DNA of 64,000 nt from Roridomyces roridus. Lineage: Eukaryota; Basidiomycota; Agaricomycetes; Agaricales; Mycenaceae. Location: assembly GCA_029378245.1 (NCBI GenBank), contig JARKIF010000002.1, positions 2,480,001 through 2,544,000 on the forward strand, read 5' to 3'. Positions 11,045 through 25,222 of the stretch are shown piece after piece (position 1 is the stretch's first letter; each line of letters begins with the position of its first letter). Made by a program: the position numbers and the translations under genes. The notes beneath the pieces were generated by a model, which made no database searches, was not told the origin of the DNA, and worked only from the letters and a program-made list of their open reading frames with translations.

Positions 11045-11925
11045 ATGGAGCCTGCGCGTTCTCGACGAATTCTGGTCATCGGCAGACTCGAGTCCCACAC
11101 CTACTGGTGCTCCGACTGCTCTAGCAGTAGGTCTAATTCGACACTCTGCAGTTTAATGATCAACTTGGCCGCAGGAAGAGTTTCTGCACGACGACGATCC
11201 CTTTGATGAGATCGTCGGAGATGGGCCTCAGTTGGGTCTGCTTCTGCGTACGGATTTCTCCAACGAGGATGCCTGGCAGGCCTTTTGCACCCGTCTCAAA
11301 TCCGAGGAAGATGAATTCATTGCATCGGTGCAACCCGCACCTGCCGATGCAGGACCGTCCACGAGCGCCGATGTCAACATGCCAGACGGCAATGCCGACG
11401 ACGAAGACGATTCCGACTCGGACGAAGAGAGCGGCGGCCTCTCTGCACCACTCATCAAACTCATCAACCCGCAGACAGAACAGGACCGCGCCCTCGTGCA
11501 GAATATCAGCAACTTGCGTGCCCTGCGTCTGTTGAACGACGTAGACCTCCGCCCAGCGCCGACACCACCTGCAGGCACCAAGCGCTACTCCCCACCGAAT
11601 CGACTTGTCGACAAAAAGGGCTGGCAGGAGATCTACTCTGGCCTCACAATCTGGGTGTACGACGCACAATCTAATACCGATCAATGTGCGCGATTGGTGA
11701 GCCAGGAGGGCGGCGTGTATGGGACTGCCACGTATGCAGTCTGCTCTCTCTCTTCTCTTTTTACTAACACTCTTTAGTGGGGACAGCTGGCGGGCGAAGG
11801 CGTCGCATTTGGTGGAACTGCAGTTCAATATGGCCATTCTCGGAATGAAGATTGACTTTGGAGGAATGGACCGCTACGACTATCCTGAAAGGCGAAGGAA
11901 TCTTGATGAAGCAGAGGGTTCCTGA
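11045..11925 (+). CDS. DUF6924-like conserved fungal protein
   Basis: Protein of unknown function. Best model: exons 11045-11074, 11175-11731 and 11778-11925. The first intron (100 nt) is longer than usual. An alternative first exon ending at 11126 in another frame also splices in phase. Visible regions: an acidic start (EEFLHDDDPFDEIVG), LLLRTDFSNEDAWQAFC, an acidic Ser-rich linker, ISNLRALRLLNDVDLRPAPT, then GWQEIYSGLTIWVYDAQSN and GDSWRAKASHLVELQFNMAI. The RTDFSxExAW motif is what I associate with the DUF6924 domain. No activity is known to me. The N-terminus is the uncertain part. Confidence 0.55.
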
Positions 11926-12053
11926 ACCGCTTTTTTATGTCCGACTTTGTGCCATTTACATCCAAGTCATAGATTTGGTTTAAACTCGATTTCGTTCCTT
12001 TCACCTCTGGATGTAGGCTACTGAGATGCATTCGACGCTCGAACTGTCTACGG

Positions 12054-12112
12054 TATGTATGTAGAGTAGGTAGAAAGTAAGTAGAGTAGAGTAGAGTAGT
12101 CGGTAGAGTACG
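12054..12112. repeat. GTAGA-type microsatellite
   Basis: An imperfect run of GTAGA/GTATG/GTAAG units, with three perfect consecutive GTAGA copies near the middle. Intergenic, or possibly the 3' end of a doubtful minus-strand ORF. Confidence 0.8.
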
Positions 12113-12513
12113 ATGGTGCCCGTGGGCCTAAACTATCTAGATCCCTCGAGCCAAGGCATACTCTTGGATCCTCCCTCTCCGTGTCTTCTTCATCTTCCAA
12201 ACCCCTCAACTCAGCCTGCATGTATCTAACTACCACCCATTCCAACTCCATCGAGGACGACGTCGACGGCGCCGGCGAAAGAGGCCGCCCTGCGAACAGC
12301 GAGCCTCGGCGCAACCTACAGAAGAAGTGTGGACCGAAGGACATCTGAGTGGAAGTGAGCGAGAAGAACGCGATGGTAAACGACGAGACTCGCCAGTGAC
12401 GACCGAACCCATGCGGCCCTCTTGCAGTCTTGAAGCCTTCTCGAGGAGTCGGAACCTCCGTACCAGCGGCGAGCACTTGGACGCAGCGGGGTTTCTGTCC
12501 TGGGCGGGCGAGT

Positions 12514-12752
12514 TAGCGAGAGGAAAGGGGAGAGAGGATATTGAGTCGCACGAAGACACGGCGAGGAGAGGCTTCTGCGAGAGCGAGTTAGTCAATGGCG
12601 AGGCGAAGAAACGCTGGGAACTCACTGAGATGATCCACCACATCGCTAGTGCCGGAGGATGGCCCCCGCGCGCCGGTGGTGCCAGGGTGCTTTGGTGTTA
12701 GGTTTTGGATGTTGGGAGCACACGCTGGGGTCGGCGGCTGGTGTAGCTTCAT
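12514..12752 (-). CDS. doubtful small gene, unknown product
   Basis: Possible minus-strand gene with ATG at 12752 and one 51-nt intron (12575-12625), giving about 60 residues that start MKLHQPPTPACAPNIQNL. A longer model with other splice sites could run to 12048. Evidence for transcription is better than for the protein. A TATAAAAG box lies about 130 bp upstream, and a 46-nt GTACGT...CTACAG intron falls in the would-be 5' leader. I recognise no domain. It could be a lineage-specific short protein or a non-coding transcript. Confidence 0.25.
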
Positions 12753-12881
12753 CTTCTCCTGGCTGGTGCAGTCGCTGTAGGAGATGTGAGTGAATGGCGA
12801 GGTGGAAAGGGCGAGCGACGTACCTCCCCTGGGGGAGCAACTGGTGGTAGCGAAGAAAGAGGGATTGTATTTTGGCCTGCT

Positions 12882-12893
12882 TTTATAGACGTG
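12882..12893 (-). promoter_or_regulatory. TATA box (TATAAAAG, minus strand)
   Basis: Reads TCTATAAAAGC on the minus strand, upstream of the doubtful small gene. Most other genes here lack so clear a TATA element. Confidence 0.45.
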
Positions 12894-12910
12894 ATCGAGT
12901 CTCCGTTCCA

Positions 12911-12957
12911 TTTTACTCGGGAACTCGCATCCGGGATTTTTTTTACTCGGGAACTCG
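12911..12957. repeat. two copies of a 17-bp direct repeat
   Basis: TTTTACTCGGGAACTCG occurs at 12911-12927 and again at 12941-12957, exactly 30 bp apart. It sits just upstream of the minus-strand TATA box, so it could be a duplicated promoter element. Confidence 0.7.
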
Positions 12958-12989
12958 ATCGAACGAGTCATATCGGCGGCGGCGGAGGC

Positions 12990-13510
12990 ACGGAGGAAGT
13001 GCGCCACGTAATCGTCGGGAAACTATGAGAGCATGGTGGTGGTCCTTGGTCGTAGGAGACGAACGGAACGACAAGCAGTCTCACATGTATCAGTGGCTGT
13101 GACCACGGCGTTTCCTTGTTTGGACTGCTCCCGACCCCTGCCCTTCGCGTTCATCGTCGCTCCAGAGTCGCGCTTGCTACGTTCTGTACGACTCTCTCTC
13201 TCTACTCAAAGTCCAACGTTCTCAAGGCTGTGTCGATCGGGCGGGTAGAAAATCACTTCCGACGGCAAGGAGTGGAGAATGTTAATTGAATTCAAGTTAT
13301 GCTCGACACGACGAAGCCCTAGCTAGACTTGATTCAATCGCGATGAGGAGGATGCACAACCCAAGAGACGCACCTTACCAGCATGGGAGTTCGAGAAACA
13401 GCGGCAAACCACACTGAAGAGCAAGGACAGAGGTTTCTATTCATTGAATCTGTGCGTAGTTCCACAGTACAAGGGATGAATACCAAAAAATTTGTCGGAC
13501 GCCATCCAAA
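12990..13510. other. intergenic, no gene seen
   Basis: About 500 bp upstream of the doubtful minus-strand gene and downstream of TFIIIA. Short ORFs on both strands have no recognisable content. No RNA gene or repeat found by eye. Confidence 0.4.
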
Positions 13511-15173
13511 TTAGCAATCCTTCGAAACTCGAGACCGTCTGCGGTCGTCCACCCATTTACTGACGCTCTCCTTATCGACGACGACGTCATGCACACTCTG
13601 TAGATGCCGCCTCAAGTCGTACGCGCGGCTGAACACATATTCGCAAGCGGGTTCATCGGCATGAGCATGACTGCTGCTCGAAGGCTGGGGGCCCAAGACG
13701 TGCCAGTTCGGATACGGGCAGTCAAGGACGTGGGTTGCTTTGCGCCTCTGAGCATACTGCTTGCCGGTGATAGTGTCGATGTCCATCTTTGTTTGCGGTG
13801 CGGCATCATCCTCGTCCGATGAAGACGAAGAAGTTGCATCGTGTTTGGCTAGGTGGCGCTGGAGGAGATGCTTGTACCCAAAAGTTTGACCGCAGCCTTC
13901 ACGGGGACAGATGTGGTCTCGGCGACCCAAGTGGGTGACGTTGTTGTGCGTCGTCAGAGCTTGTTTCTGCGGAGAGTTCATGGCAAGTCCTGGGCGGAAT
14001 GCTCATACGACGCACCGATTTGAAGTCTTTTGTGCAGCCATCCACGTCGCATTTCCAGTCACGACCGACTTCTCCTCCTCTTCTTCTCTTTTTCCGTGGT
14101 TGCTCATCCTCGTCGTGTATAGCATCAATCTCTGCTTCAATGGCCTGTTGTTCATGAAGCTTTTGGTGGGCACGCAGGCTTTTTTGTGAGGCAAACACGG
14201 TTCCATTGCAAGTAGGGTGAAGACACGTCGGTGGATGGGCGGTGCGATTGTGGTGCTGGAGGGCAGTCCATGTAGGATAGAAATGAATTGTCTCTGCAGC
14301 CAAGCATACCGCATGGGAGCAAGTGTAGCGCTTTTCTAGCAAGGATTCAGAAATTGTTGACTGACTGTTTGGATGCCGTACCGTTGTGCACTTTGGAATG
14401 AGTTCTAAGATGTTGGTTAGTAGAAAAAGACTGGGTGCATCCTTCATGGTCGCATTGGTATGGTTTCGTGCCAGGAGGGGCATGGACGGTGCATTTATGC
14501 GTCCTCAATTGGTGGTGTTTTGCGAATGCCTCTGGGCAATCCGTCTCGTCGCACTACCGGAGGCTGAGTCGGAGAATTGTTGAGCACCAAGTACCACCTA
14601 CGACAAAGGGCTTTGCACCATTGTGCCATTCGATATGCGCGTTCAGATGCTGCGCAGTCCAGAATCGTTTCTCGCAATTGGGTTCGGAGCAGGCCAAGGG
14701 TCTGTCCGACTGCGGGAGATGGCTCCGTATGTGCGCATGAAGATGAGATTCGCGCAGGTATGACTTTGAGCATGTATCACAGACGAAGGGACGCTGGTTC
14801 GCGTCAGCAGTAATTTTCTGTGAACGAAATGGTGTACCTCTCCCGAATGCGAGCGTTCATGTTCTTCCAACCTGGATGGTTTAGAGTATGCTTTACCACA
14901 GCCCCCATGCGTGCATTTGTATCGTTTTTTAGTATTGGCCACGAGAGAACCGTTGATGAGAAGGGGCTTGGAGGAGGACGCGACTGGGGGTAACTCGGTA
15001 TCGGAAAAAGTTGGCTCAGGGCTGGACGCGAGGTGCAGGACATATTTCCTCTTTCGTTTGCCGAGGAGACTTGGAGGCTCGACGACCGTGATCGTCGAGG
15101 CCGACATCGAGGTCGTGGTCAAGAAATTTGGGCGCATCAGTGATGGCATCGACTCTTGACTTCGCTCCCTCAT
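13511..15173 (-). CDS. transcription factor IIIA
   Basis: C2H2 zinc-finger protein that in eukaryotes binds the 5S rRNA gene and 5S RNA and starts RNA polymerase III assembly. Five exons: 14838-15173, 14605-14793, 14382-14553, 14016-14335 and 13511-13966 (introns 44-51 nt). Fingers run in tandem: YKCTHGGCGKAYSKPSRLEEH, FVCDTCSKSYLRESHLHAH, ACSEPNCEKRFWTAQHL, CDETDCPEAFAKHHQLRTH, YQCDHEGCTQSFSTNQHLRTH, and further ones to VFSRAYDLRRHLQSVH. A basic acidic linker (QPRKKRRRG) sits before the seventh or eighth finger. Nine or so fingers with the (T/S)GE-type linkers point to TFIIIA rather than a small regulator. The start is 60 bp from the divergent four-TM gene. Confidence 0.8.
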
Positions 15174-15233
15174 GTCAGCCTCCTTCAAAGTACATCTTTG
15201 CCAGCCACCTCCACTTCTCCCTTGACTCCTACC

Positions 15234-16129
15234 ATGTCCCTCTCCTTCCGCTTGCTCCGTAGAATCTTACTGGGTCTCGTCATTTCTGTCTCTGCCACCT
15301 CGGTCGTTCTTTCCGTTCTTTTGAAGCCACACTTGAACCACCCCGAGGCTACATATGTTCTCATAACAATCCTGGATACCTTGATCAGCCTCAGCATCTT
15401 TGCTCTCACCCGCAAGCAAGTACTTTGTCTTTAGCTCTGCCACACAGGCTAACATGTTCGATAGGCCGCTCCTCGACAGCCCTCAAAAAGTCGCGACCGA
15501 GGTACTGGGTCTCTTCGCTATGCTGCCTTTTTCCCTGAGTCAGTCATTATCTGAGACAAACCGTCTTTGTCTAACGCGTCCAGTTCTTACCCTATACGTG
15601 CTCGGCCTTTCTCTTCCTACCTACCCCCAGTCGACAGCCACCGCCCTTTGGATTTTCGCGATTCTTCAAGGCTTCATATTTACGGGGACCATACTACGTG
15701 AATATGATCACATTCAACGAGCAACGCTGCCTTCTGACTAGTTTCTTCGCAGACACTCTTTATACGATGGGCCTCATGGCTGCAGCCATGCTGACCGTCT
15801 GCGTGTTCGACCGCGATGTCTGGTCTCGTGATATCGACTCTTCGCCTTCGCCTTTCCCGATGGGCCTGCTCCTCTCGTTCATTTGCCCTTGCTTTTCTCG
15901 CCCGTCGGATGAAGAAGCCACCCCAATAGAGCAAGTTGAAGCGCGTGTCTGTCTTCCTGGTTGCAATTGCTCCGGACTCAAGCCACACCTGACGCCCGAT
16001 ACGAGTCCTAGGTTGGAGACTGAGCCAAGCATGGGGATGGTCAGAGGAGTGTCGTCCCGGTCGCTGGTTCGCGTGCCAAACGATGTAGAGAGACGGATGT
16101 CCATTGCAGTTTCTTTGTCTTCAGTGTAG
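15234..16129 (+). CDS. four-TM membrane protein, unknown function
   Basis: Four hydrophobic helices: residues ~8-30 (LLGLVISVSATSVVLSVLL), YVLITILDTLISLSIFAL, LGLFAMLPFSLILTLYVLGL, and WIFAILQGFIFTGTIL or LMAAAMLTVCVF. A Cys-containing tail (LLLSFICPCF, LPGCNCSG) and a Ser-rich C-terminus follow. Exons: 15234-15419, 15465-15538, 15584-15697 and 15753-16129. The first intron has an ideal GTACTT donor and GCTAAC branch but leaves the second exon one base out of phase with the good hydrophobic frame. That suggests a one-base insertion near 15415-15419. The family is unrecognised. The topology resembles MARVEL-like or small fungal membrane proteins. Confidence 0.6.
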
Positions 16130-16276
16130 CGTGGAAACGATGTTCAGTGAGAGAAACTAGATGAATATGATCCAGAAAAATCTCTGCCAGAGGCATTGAT
16201 GAAGTTGATCCAGCGCGTAAACACGTCAACATAAACGCGCCACCTGTCGCGTTGAATCTTTCAGACCCTCGCCGTC

Positions 16277-18760
16277 ATGGCTGGCCACCTGCCACTCCGC
16301 ATACTCTACTCTCTCAACTCCTCCCCGCAGTACATCCTTTGCAAGTCTCCCACCGCCGTCCCTGTCGAGTTCGTTCCCTCACCAGAGGCACCCAACTATG
16401 CATCCGCGTCTTTGAAGACGTGTCTCAACACAATATGTCGCTCCAGCCCAGAAATCATCAACGACAGTTGTGACTACTCCGTGTACCTCCTCGACCCGCT
16501 GGAAGGCGACTGCACGCCCAGCGGCTCTGCTTTCGAAACGCGTGTTGCAGTTGGGATGGGCTTAATGTCCTGGGCCTTGAATGCAGACGAGACGGATGCC
16601 ATGTCTGCCACTGGGACTGTCAAAGTCTCTGCCATGGGCAGCAAATCACTAGAAATCATATTTTCCCTCCGTCAGGTGCGTCTGGTCCCTCGTCGACATT
16701 GATCGCCTCAAAACGACTATTCTGTAGACTGCTCCCATGGAAAAGGCTGCCCTCCCAGAGACCCTACGATCATGGGGTTCGGCTATCTCTAAGCAAAAGG
16801 GAAAACGACCGGCAGCCCCGGCTAGGAAAAGAGCACCAAATTTCGAATCAGACAAGCTTTTGGGGACGGGAGAATGTTATACAGGCCCAGAGAGACGCTC
16901 AACAGGCCGTCCACGTTACAAAGCGAGAGACAACGATGTCATAGTCCTCGACCATTCTCCTGGTCCTTCTTCCCAACCCGGCGCTTCTACCCCCACTCCC
17001 TCTTCATCCCAGACCGACCAACACCCGGTTCACGACCCAGCCGCCCTCATCGATATCTTGGCCTTGTTCCAAACGATCTCACCTGACGTAGTGCGCAATA
17101 AAGCCCTTGGGAATGCGCTGGGTTCGGTCGATGGATCAGAAGGGTCAGCGGTGCAGGCCCGGCCTGGGCTTGCGGAGGCCCTCAGAGTCCTCTCGCAGCT
17201 CCAGCAAGCTGCACAACCACCCATCCAGAATTGACCTTTTCTGAACATCGTCGGAAGAGCTCTGATGACGAAATTGTTGTCTTGAACAAAGAGAACGTCA
17301 ATCCCACAGATTTTCGACGGCGCGCCGAGCGAGAGAAAGAGGATCAGAAACTCGCAGAAACTCCCCAAGTGGCCACCCCTGCCACCCAGACACAGCCGGA
17401 AGCATCCACGCCTTTACCGTCCAACTCCCCTTCACGGAAGCGGACTCTCAGCCAATTCATGGCTGATCAAACTCCTGCTCGGGACAAGGAGCCACAAAGG
17501 AGCTATTATCGGCAACCCGAACGGTCAGCGTCCATGAGTAACGCCACTCTGGTAGCGGACGGGGCCGATTCGCGCTCTCGTTTCCGTAGGACGAATTCTT
17601 GTGACCCATCCTCCTCCAAATCCCAAGAGCATGCGTCCAACGTCTCCGCTTCGTCTCCAGCACGTCCAAACCCATCGCGGCAGAAATATGTTGTACCGGC
17701 GTGGGCTAGAACAGAAACAGCGACTCAACCCCGTCTTTCCGATCACGCGGCGCAGCTGAAGCAGCTGAGGGAGCGAGAGAAGTCGGAGGAGGCAAAGAAG
17801 CGAGCATTGTTGAGACGAAAACACCAGAAAGAGGACAAGAATCCAATCCAGGACGAACCTCCCGCTGGTCCTTCCGCTATATTACCCGTGCCAGTGGCGG
17901 CAAGCAATGCATTACCCGTATTTGCTGCAGTCGCCAACGGCCTATCTATTTCATCTCCTCCACGACCCTCCGTTCCGACGGTCTGGAACCCTCCTTGCAC
18001 CCCACCGCGACCACGGCGTGCTCAGACTGCCACGCCTGGCGGTCTCACTTCCTTGTTTACTCCCACAACAGGCTCATGGGAAGCTGAAAGGCTTTCCGTG
18101 TCGCCATCGGCAAGCAAGGCGGCTACCCAAGAATCTGAAAAGGATGTACTCGGGCAAGAGTTGGACAGTGCATTCGACGAACTTGATTTCCCCCCGAGTA
18201 CACAGCCCACTGCATCTAGCGACGTCGATGCAAACAGTCATCAGGACGAGTACGACTCTGATGATGACAGCGACAATCCTCCGCCCAAACAGCATTGGGT
18301 TGGCCTGCCCCCTTCGTCGCCTCCACCGCCGTCCAGTAGTCCGTTCCTTGGCCCAGCTCCTCTGGAAGACGATGAGATCGACGAGTCGCCGCTTCTGCCT
18401 TCAGAGGCCGATGCTGGTTCTGAATTGGAGACGGATGCCGAGGTTCCTGGATATTCCGTGGAGGAACTGAGCGATTTGCTCAACGTCGGGGACTTGGATC
18501 ATTTCTTCCAGTCTCCTACGTCTCCCGTGGATGGCGCGGCAAGCCTCTTTGACCAGTTTACTAATCAGGACTCGGACGACGCTCAGACCATGAAGGATTG
18601 GGGATTGGACGTGAATTTCGATGCGTCGAATCCTGACTTTGACTTTACGGAATTTTGGGAGAGTGTCAAGCCACTCGTGGAGAACAATTCAAATGAGGAT
18701 CTTGAACAGTCTCAACTCGCGGGAGATGTTCAAGCGCTCCTCAGCGGATGCCTGGTTTAG
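16277..18760 (+). CDS. Spt21/Ams2-type transcription regulator
   Basis: Large, mostly disordered nuclear protein whose N-terminal ~130 residues (LPLRILYSLNSSPQYILCKS, then DPLEGD, VAVGMGLMSWAL, SLEIIFSLRQ) match what I know of the Spt21/Ams2 N-terminal domain. In yeasts this family drives periodic histone gene transcription. Exon 1 is 16277-16675 and exon 2 begins at 16728. At about 17232 the frame must move by one base (AATTGACC would be AATTTGACC) to join PPIQN to TFSEHRRKSSDDEIVVLNKE. The next residues, LNKENVNP, contain a KEN box, a known APC/C degradation signal. No GATA finger is visible. It is convergent with DSC3, 63 bp apart. Confidence 0.6.
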
Positions 18761-18823
18761 TAGCACATTTATCTTGTTCACTGGAATCCGCTTTTTTTGG
18801 TCAACACCAAGCACATGATGGAA

Positions 18824-19853
18824 TTATGAAACATCGAGTAAAAATCGCCAGGTCCCGAAGAGTAGGTTTATAAGGAAACCAATAACTAGACCCATCTGCA
18901 TCAACTTGCTGGATATTCGTGAGCTAGCGAAAAGGCGGGGATAGAAAACGACCTACGAGAAAATGACATTCGCTGTGGGTTGTTCCGTGGCACCATTTTC
19001 CCAGAAGACTGGGGGATGTGGGTTCCGGAAGAAAAAGAATGGTAGAAGGGGAAAGAAGAATCCCAGGAGGATCCCTTGCAAAAACGCAGGGTCGTTGGCG
19101 GAAGAAGATTGGGAGAGGGAGGCGGTCCCTGCGCTGTCCAACGAGTCGATCCATTCTTCTTCGAGCACGCGAGCATGCTCGTCGTCTGTTAGATAATGTA
19201 AGCAGAAATTGGAGAGAACAAGTGCCAGCGTACATTCTTCCTCCGTTTCAAAGTCGGTGTCCAGGTAGTTTGACGCGGATTGGCTGTGGAACTGTTGCCT
19301 GAAATTCTGAATATCGGCTTCTGAGAAACCAACAGAAGCTAGTCGGTCAAAGCCTCGAGCAGGCTGCAATTGGGCTGTCTATATGCAAGTATAAGCGAGC
19401 TGGCCACTGGCGAATAGTTTTACTCGCACCTGCTCATTTCCCTCCTCGTCTTCTCCATCGACTATTTCGCGACCCACAGAACAGTGAACCCAGGTCATTT
19501 CTGCGACTGCTGCTCGGTCATCTCCCGACTGCTTCCGTTTCTCGTCTAGCTCTCGCAGCCAAGGGTCCAATAGTGTAGTGTCAGCGAGAAGTCGGCCAGA
19601 GTGTATGAACCGAAGTCGTCTCCTCTCGAGCTGGGGGCGTTCCCGACGAATCTACCCAGCAAAAGGCTAAGTTTCCCTTCTCTGGCACCGAAACAAGGTG
19701 TGCTACCATGTCTTTGACATTCTTGAGGGTATCATCTTTCCCGACGCTGAGCTGAAGGTCCGGGATACCTTCCGTGAACCGGACAACTAGATCCCGAGAG
19801 GGAATCTCGTCGAGGGCACGCTGCTTGCCCTGAGCTTTTACGCTAAGTGGCAT
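18824..19853 (-). CDS. DSC3: Dsc E3 ubiquitin ligase complex subunit 3
   Basis: Membrane subunit of the Golgi/endosomal Dsc ubiquitin ligase, which in fungi takes part in SREBP cleavage and protein quality control. Exons: 19689-19853, 19430-19630, 18957-19378 and 18824-18908. The N-terminus is ubiquitin-like (DLVVRFTEGIPDLQLSV, later LRFIHSGRLLADTTLLDPWL). The C-terminal domain has ASVGFSEADIQNFRQQFH and two hydrophobic segments, GILLGFFFPLLPFFFF and MGLVIGFLINLLFGTWRFLL. The last exon is easily missed: the frame runs to a false stop inside the intron. This arrangement is the expected one for Dsc3 (DUF2407). The start codon is 72 bp from the PEX26-like start. Confidence 0.8.
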
Positions 19854-19925
19854 GAAGACAAGTCGTTCAGATCAGATCGCGTACGAGAGCATCACACGTG
19901 ATTTCACCGGCACTTGACTTTCACA
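19854..19925. promoter_or_regulatory. shared promoter with CACGTG box, DSC3 / PEX26-like
   Basis: Only 72 bp separate two opposite start codons. A palindromic CACGTG lies at 19895-19900, the core bound by bHLH factors in fungi. Confidence 0.5.
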
Positions 19926-21188
19926 ATGCCGACCGCGACCGCGACCAGAACGATGCAGCCCGCCAAAAAATTGAAGGAGCCGCAGACGATGGTGGCGCCA
20001 ACGGTGGCGACACTACAAGCCCTGTATCACCGTGCTGCGCGGGCCTTCCTCCATCGCGAATTCCCCCTCGTCCACTCGCTGCTCGCTTCGGCATTTGCTC
20101 TGCTACCTCCCCCCGACCAAGCTCACGACGAGCTGACCCCATATCGCAGCAAGTGGGATTTACTCCGAATAACCTTTGAGACCACTGCCCACGCTGCCGT
20201 GCCCCCGCTACACTCGCCGGACGAGCTGCGCGCGCTGGTAACACAACCGTCGCACGCCCTGCTCACGGCCGCATACCATCGCTCGCTCGCCCTTTTCACT
20301 CCTCGGTCAGAGCCCAAAAAGGCGGCCCACATTCCCTCGGCTGTGATCCTTACGCTGGCTTACTCCAGTCTGAAACTGGAGTCTCCGGAGGCCGGGCGGG
20401 TTGTGGTCGAGGACTGGCTAGCAAGTCGCCAGTTTTCGGTGGTCGCAGAAGAAGATGCCAACTACCGAAAAGCGGTGGAGGCATATTGTCTGCATGTGTT
20501 ACCACAATTAGAACAGTGGGAGTATGCTCGCGAGTTCCTCGAGTATGAATCTGAGCTGCCGCCGGATGCAAGAGAGGCCTTCAAATCCTCTCTAGCCGTA
20601 CTCCACGCACAAGCTATTGCAGAGCGGCTTCCTGCTCCTTCAGCACCTCCATCACCTGCTCTGTCCTCACCACGACCATACTCACCGACGCCTTCCTCAT
20701 CCTCCTCTTCATCCATATCTTCTACGACTTCCATGCATACCGTTGTACCTCCCACTCCACGTCCACGCTCCAGTCTCGCCCGTAGTCTTTCCACGTCTTC
20801 CTCTGCCACTGCCACCCCACGCGTTGCCGCGTCTGCACTTCCCGTAACCTCTCCACCGCGATATTTTCCCCCACGAGTTTTACCACAAGCCCGTGCACGG
20901 GTTCCCCCTCCTTCCACATACGCGCTTGTCAAAGCCTCGCTCACCCCGTACCTATCTTCCCCCACAAGACTGTCCATTTCCATCATCACATTCGTTCTTT
21001 TGCTTGTATTTCCGCTGTTCGTGCGAAGGCGGCATGCCACCACCACTGGTGCAAACGCCGACCTCGTCCGCCGGCGTTTGGCTGCGGCCCAAGACGGCAA
21101 TGGTGCGGGTTTCTTGCGACGTGCACTTGCTGCCAGTTTCCGGGCGGTCGTGGACACGGTACGGATGGGTGGGAGTGGGTTGGTTTGA
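19926..21188 (+). CDS. tail-anchored PEX26-like peroxin
   Basis: Single-exon protein of about 420 residues. The N-terminal 230 residues are helical and TPR-like (LYHRAARAFLHREFPLVHSLL, AYHRSLALFTPRSEP, ILTLAYSSLKLESPEAGRVV, EQWEYAREFLEYES). A Ser/Pro-rich linker follows, then one TM helix near residue 350 (LSISIITFVLLLVFPLFV) flanked by RRR and a short C-terminal tail. This is the layout of Pex26/Pex15, the peroxisomal tail anchor that docks the Pex1/Pex6 ATPase. The primary sequence is too divergent for me to be certain. The strongest support is position: the PEX1 start codon is 73 bp downstream on the same strand. Confidence 0.55.
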   Translation: MPTATATRTMQPAKKLKEPQTMVAPTVATLQALYHRAARAFLHREFPLVHSLLASAFALLPPPDQAHDELTPYRSKWDLLRITFETTAHAAVPPLHSPDELRALVTQPSHALLTAAYHRSLALFTPRSEPKKAAHIPSAVILTLAYSSLKLESPEAGRVVVEDWLASRQFSVVAEEDANYRKAVEAYCLHVLPQLEQWEYAREFLEYESELPPDAREAFKSSLAVLHAQAIAERLPAPSAPPSPALSSPRPYSPTPSSSSSSSISSTTSMHTVVPPTPRPRSSLARSLSTSSSATATPRVAASALPVTSPPRYFPPRVLPQARARVPPPSTYALVKASLTPYLSSPTRLSISIITFVLLLVFPLFVRRRHATTTGANADLVRRRLAAAQDGNGAGFLRRALAASFRAVVDTVRMGGSGLV

Positions 21189-21261
21189 GGGTTCTCTATG
21201 GACTTGTAAATTATTCGGTGTACTTAGAGGTTACAATATCATGCTCTAATCACATGCTCTC

Positions 21262-25150
<3,889 letters not shown>

Positions 25151-25222
25151 CTATATTGATCACAAGAATGTTTATGTAAGCCCACGCGACTCGAGCATGT
25201 CTCTCTGCGTTCAGCAGCAACC

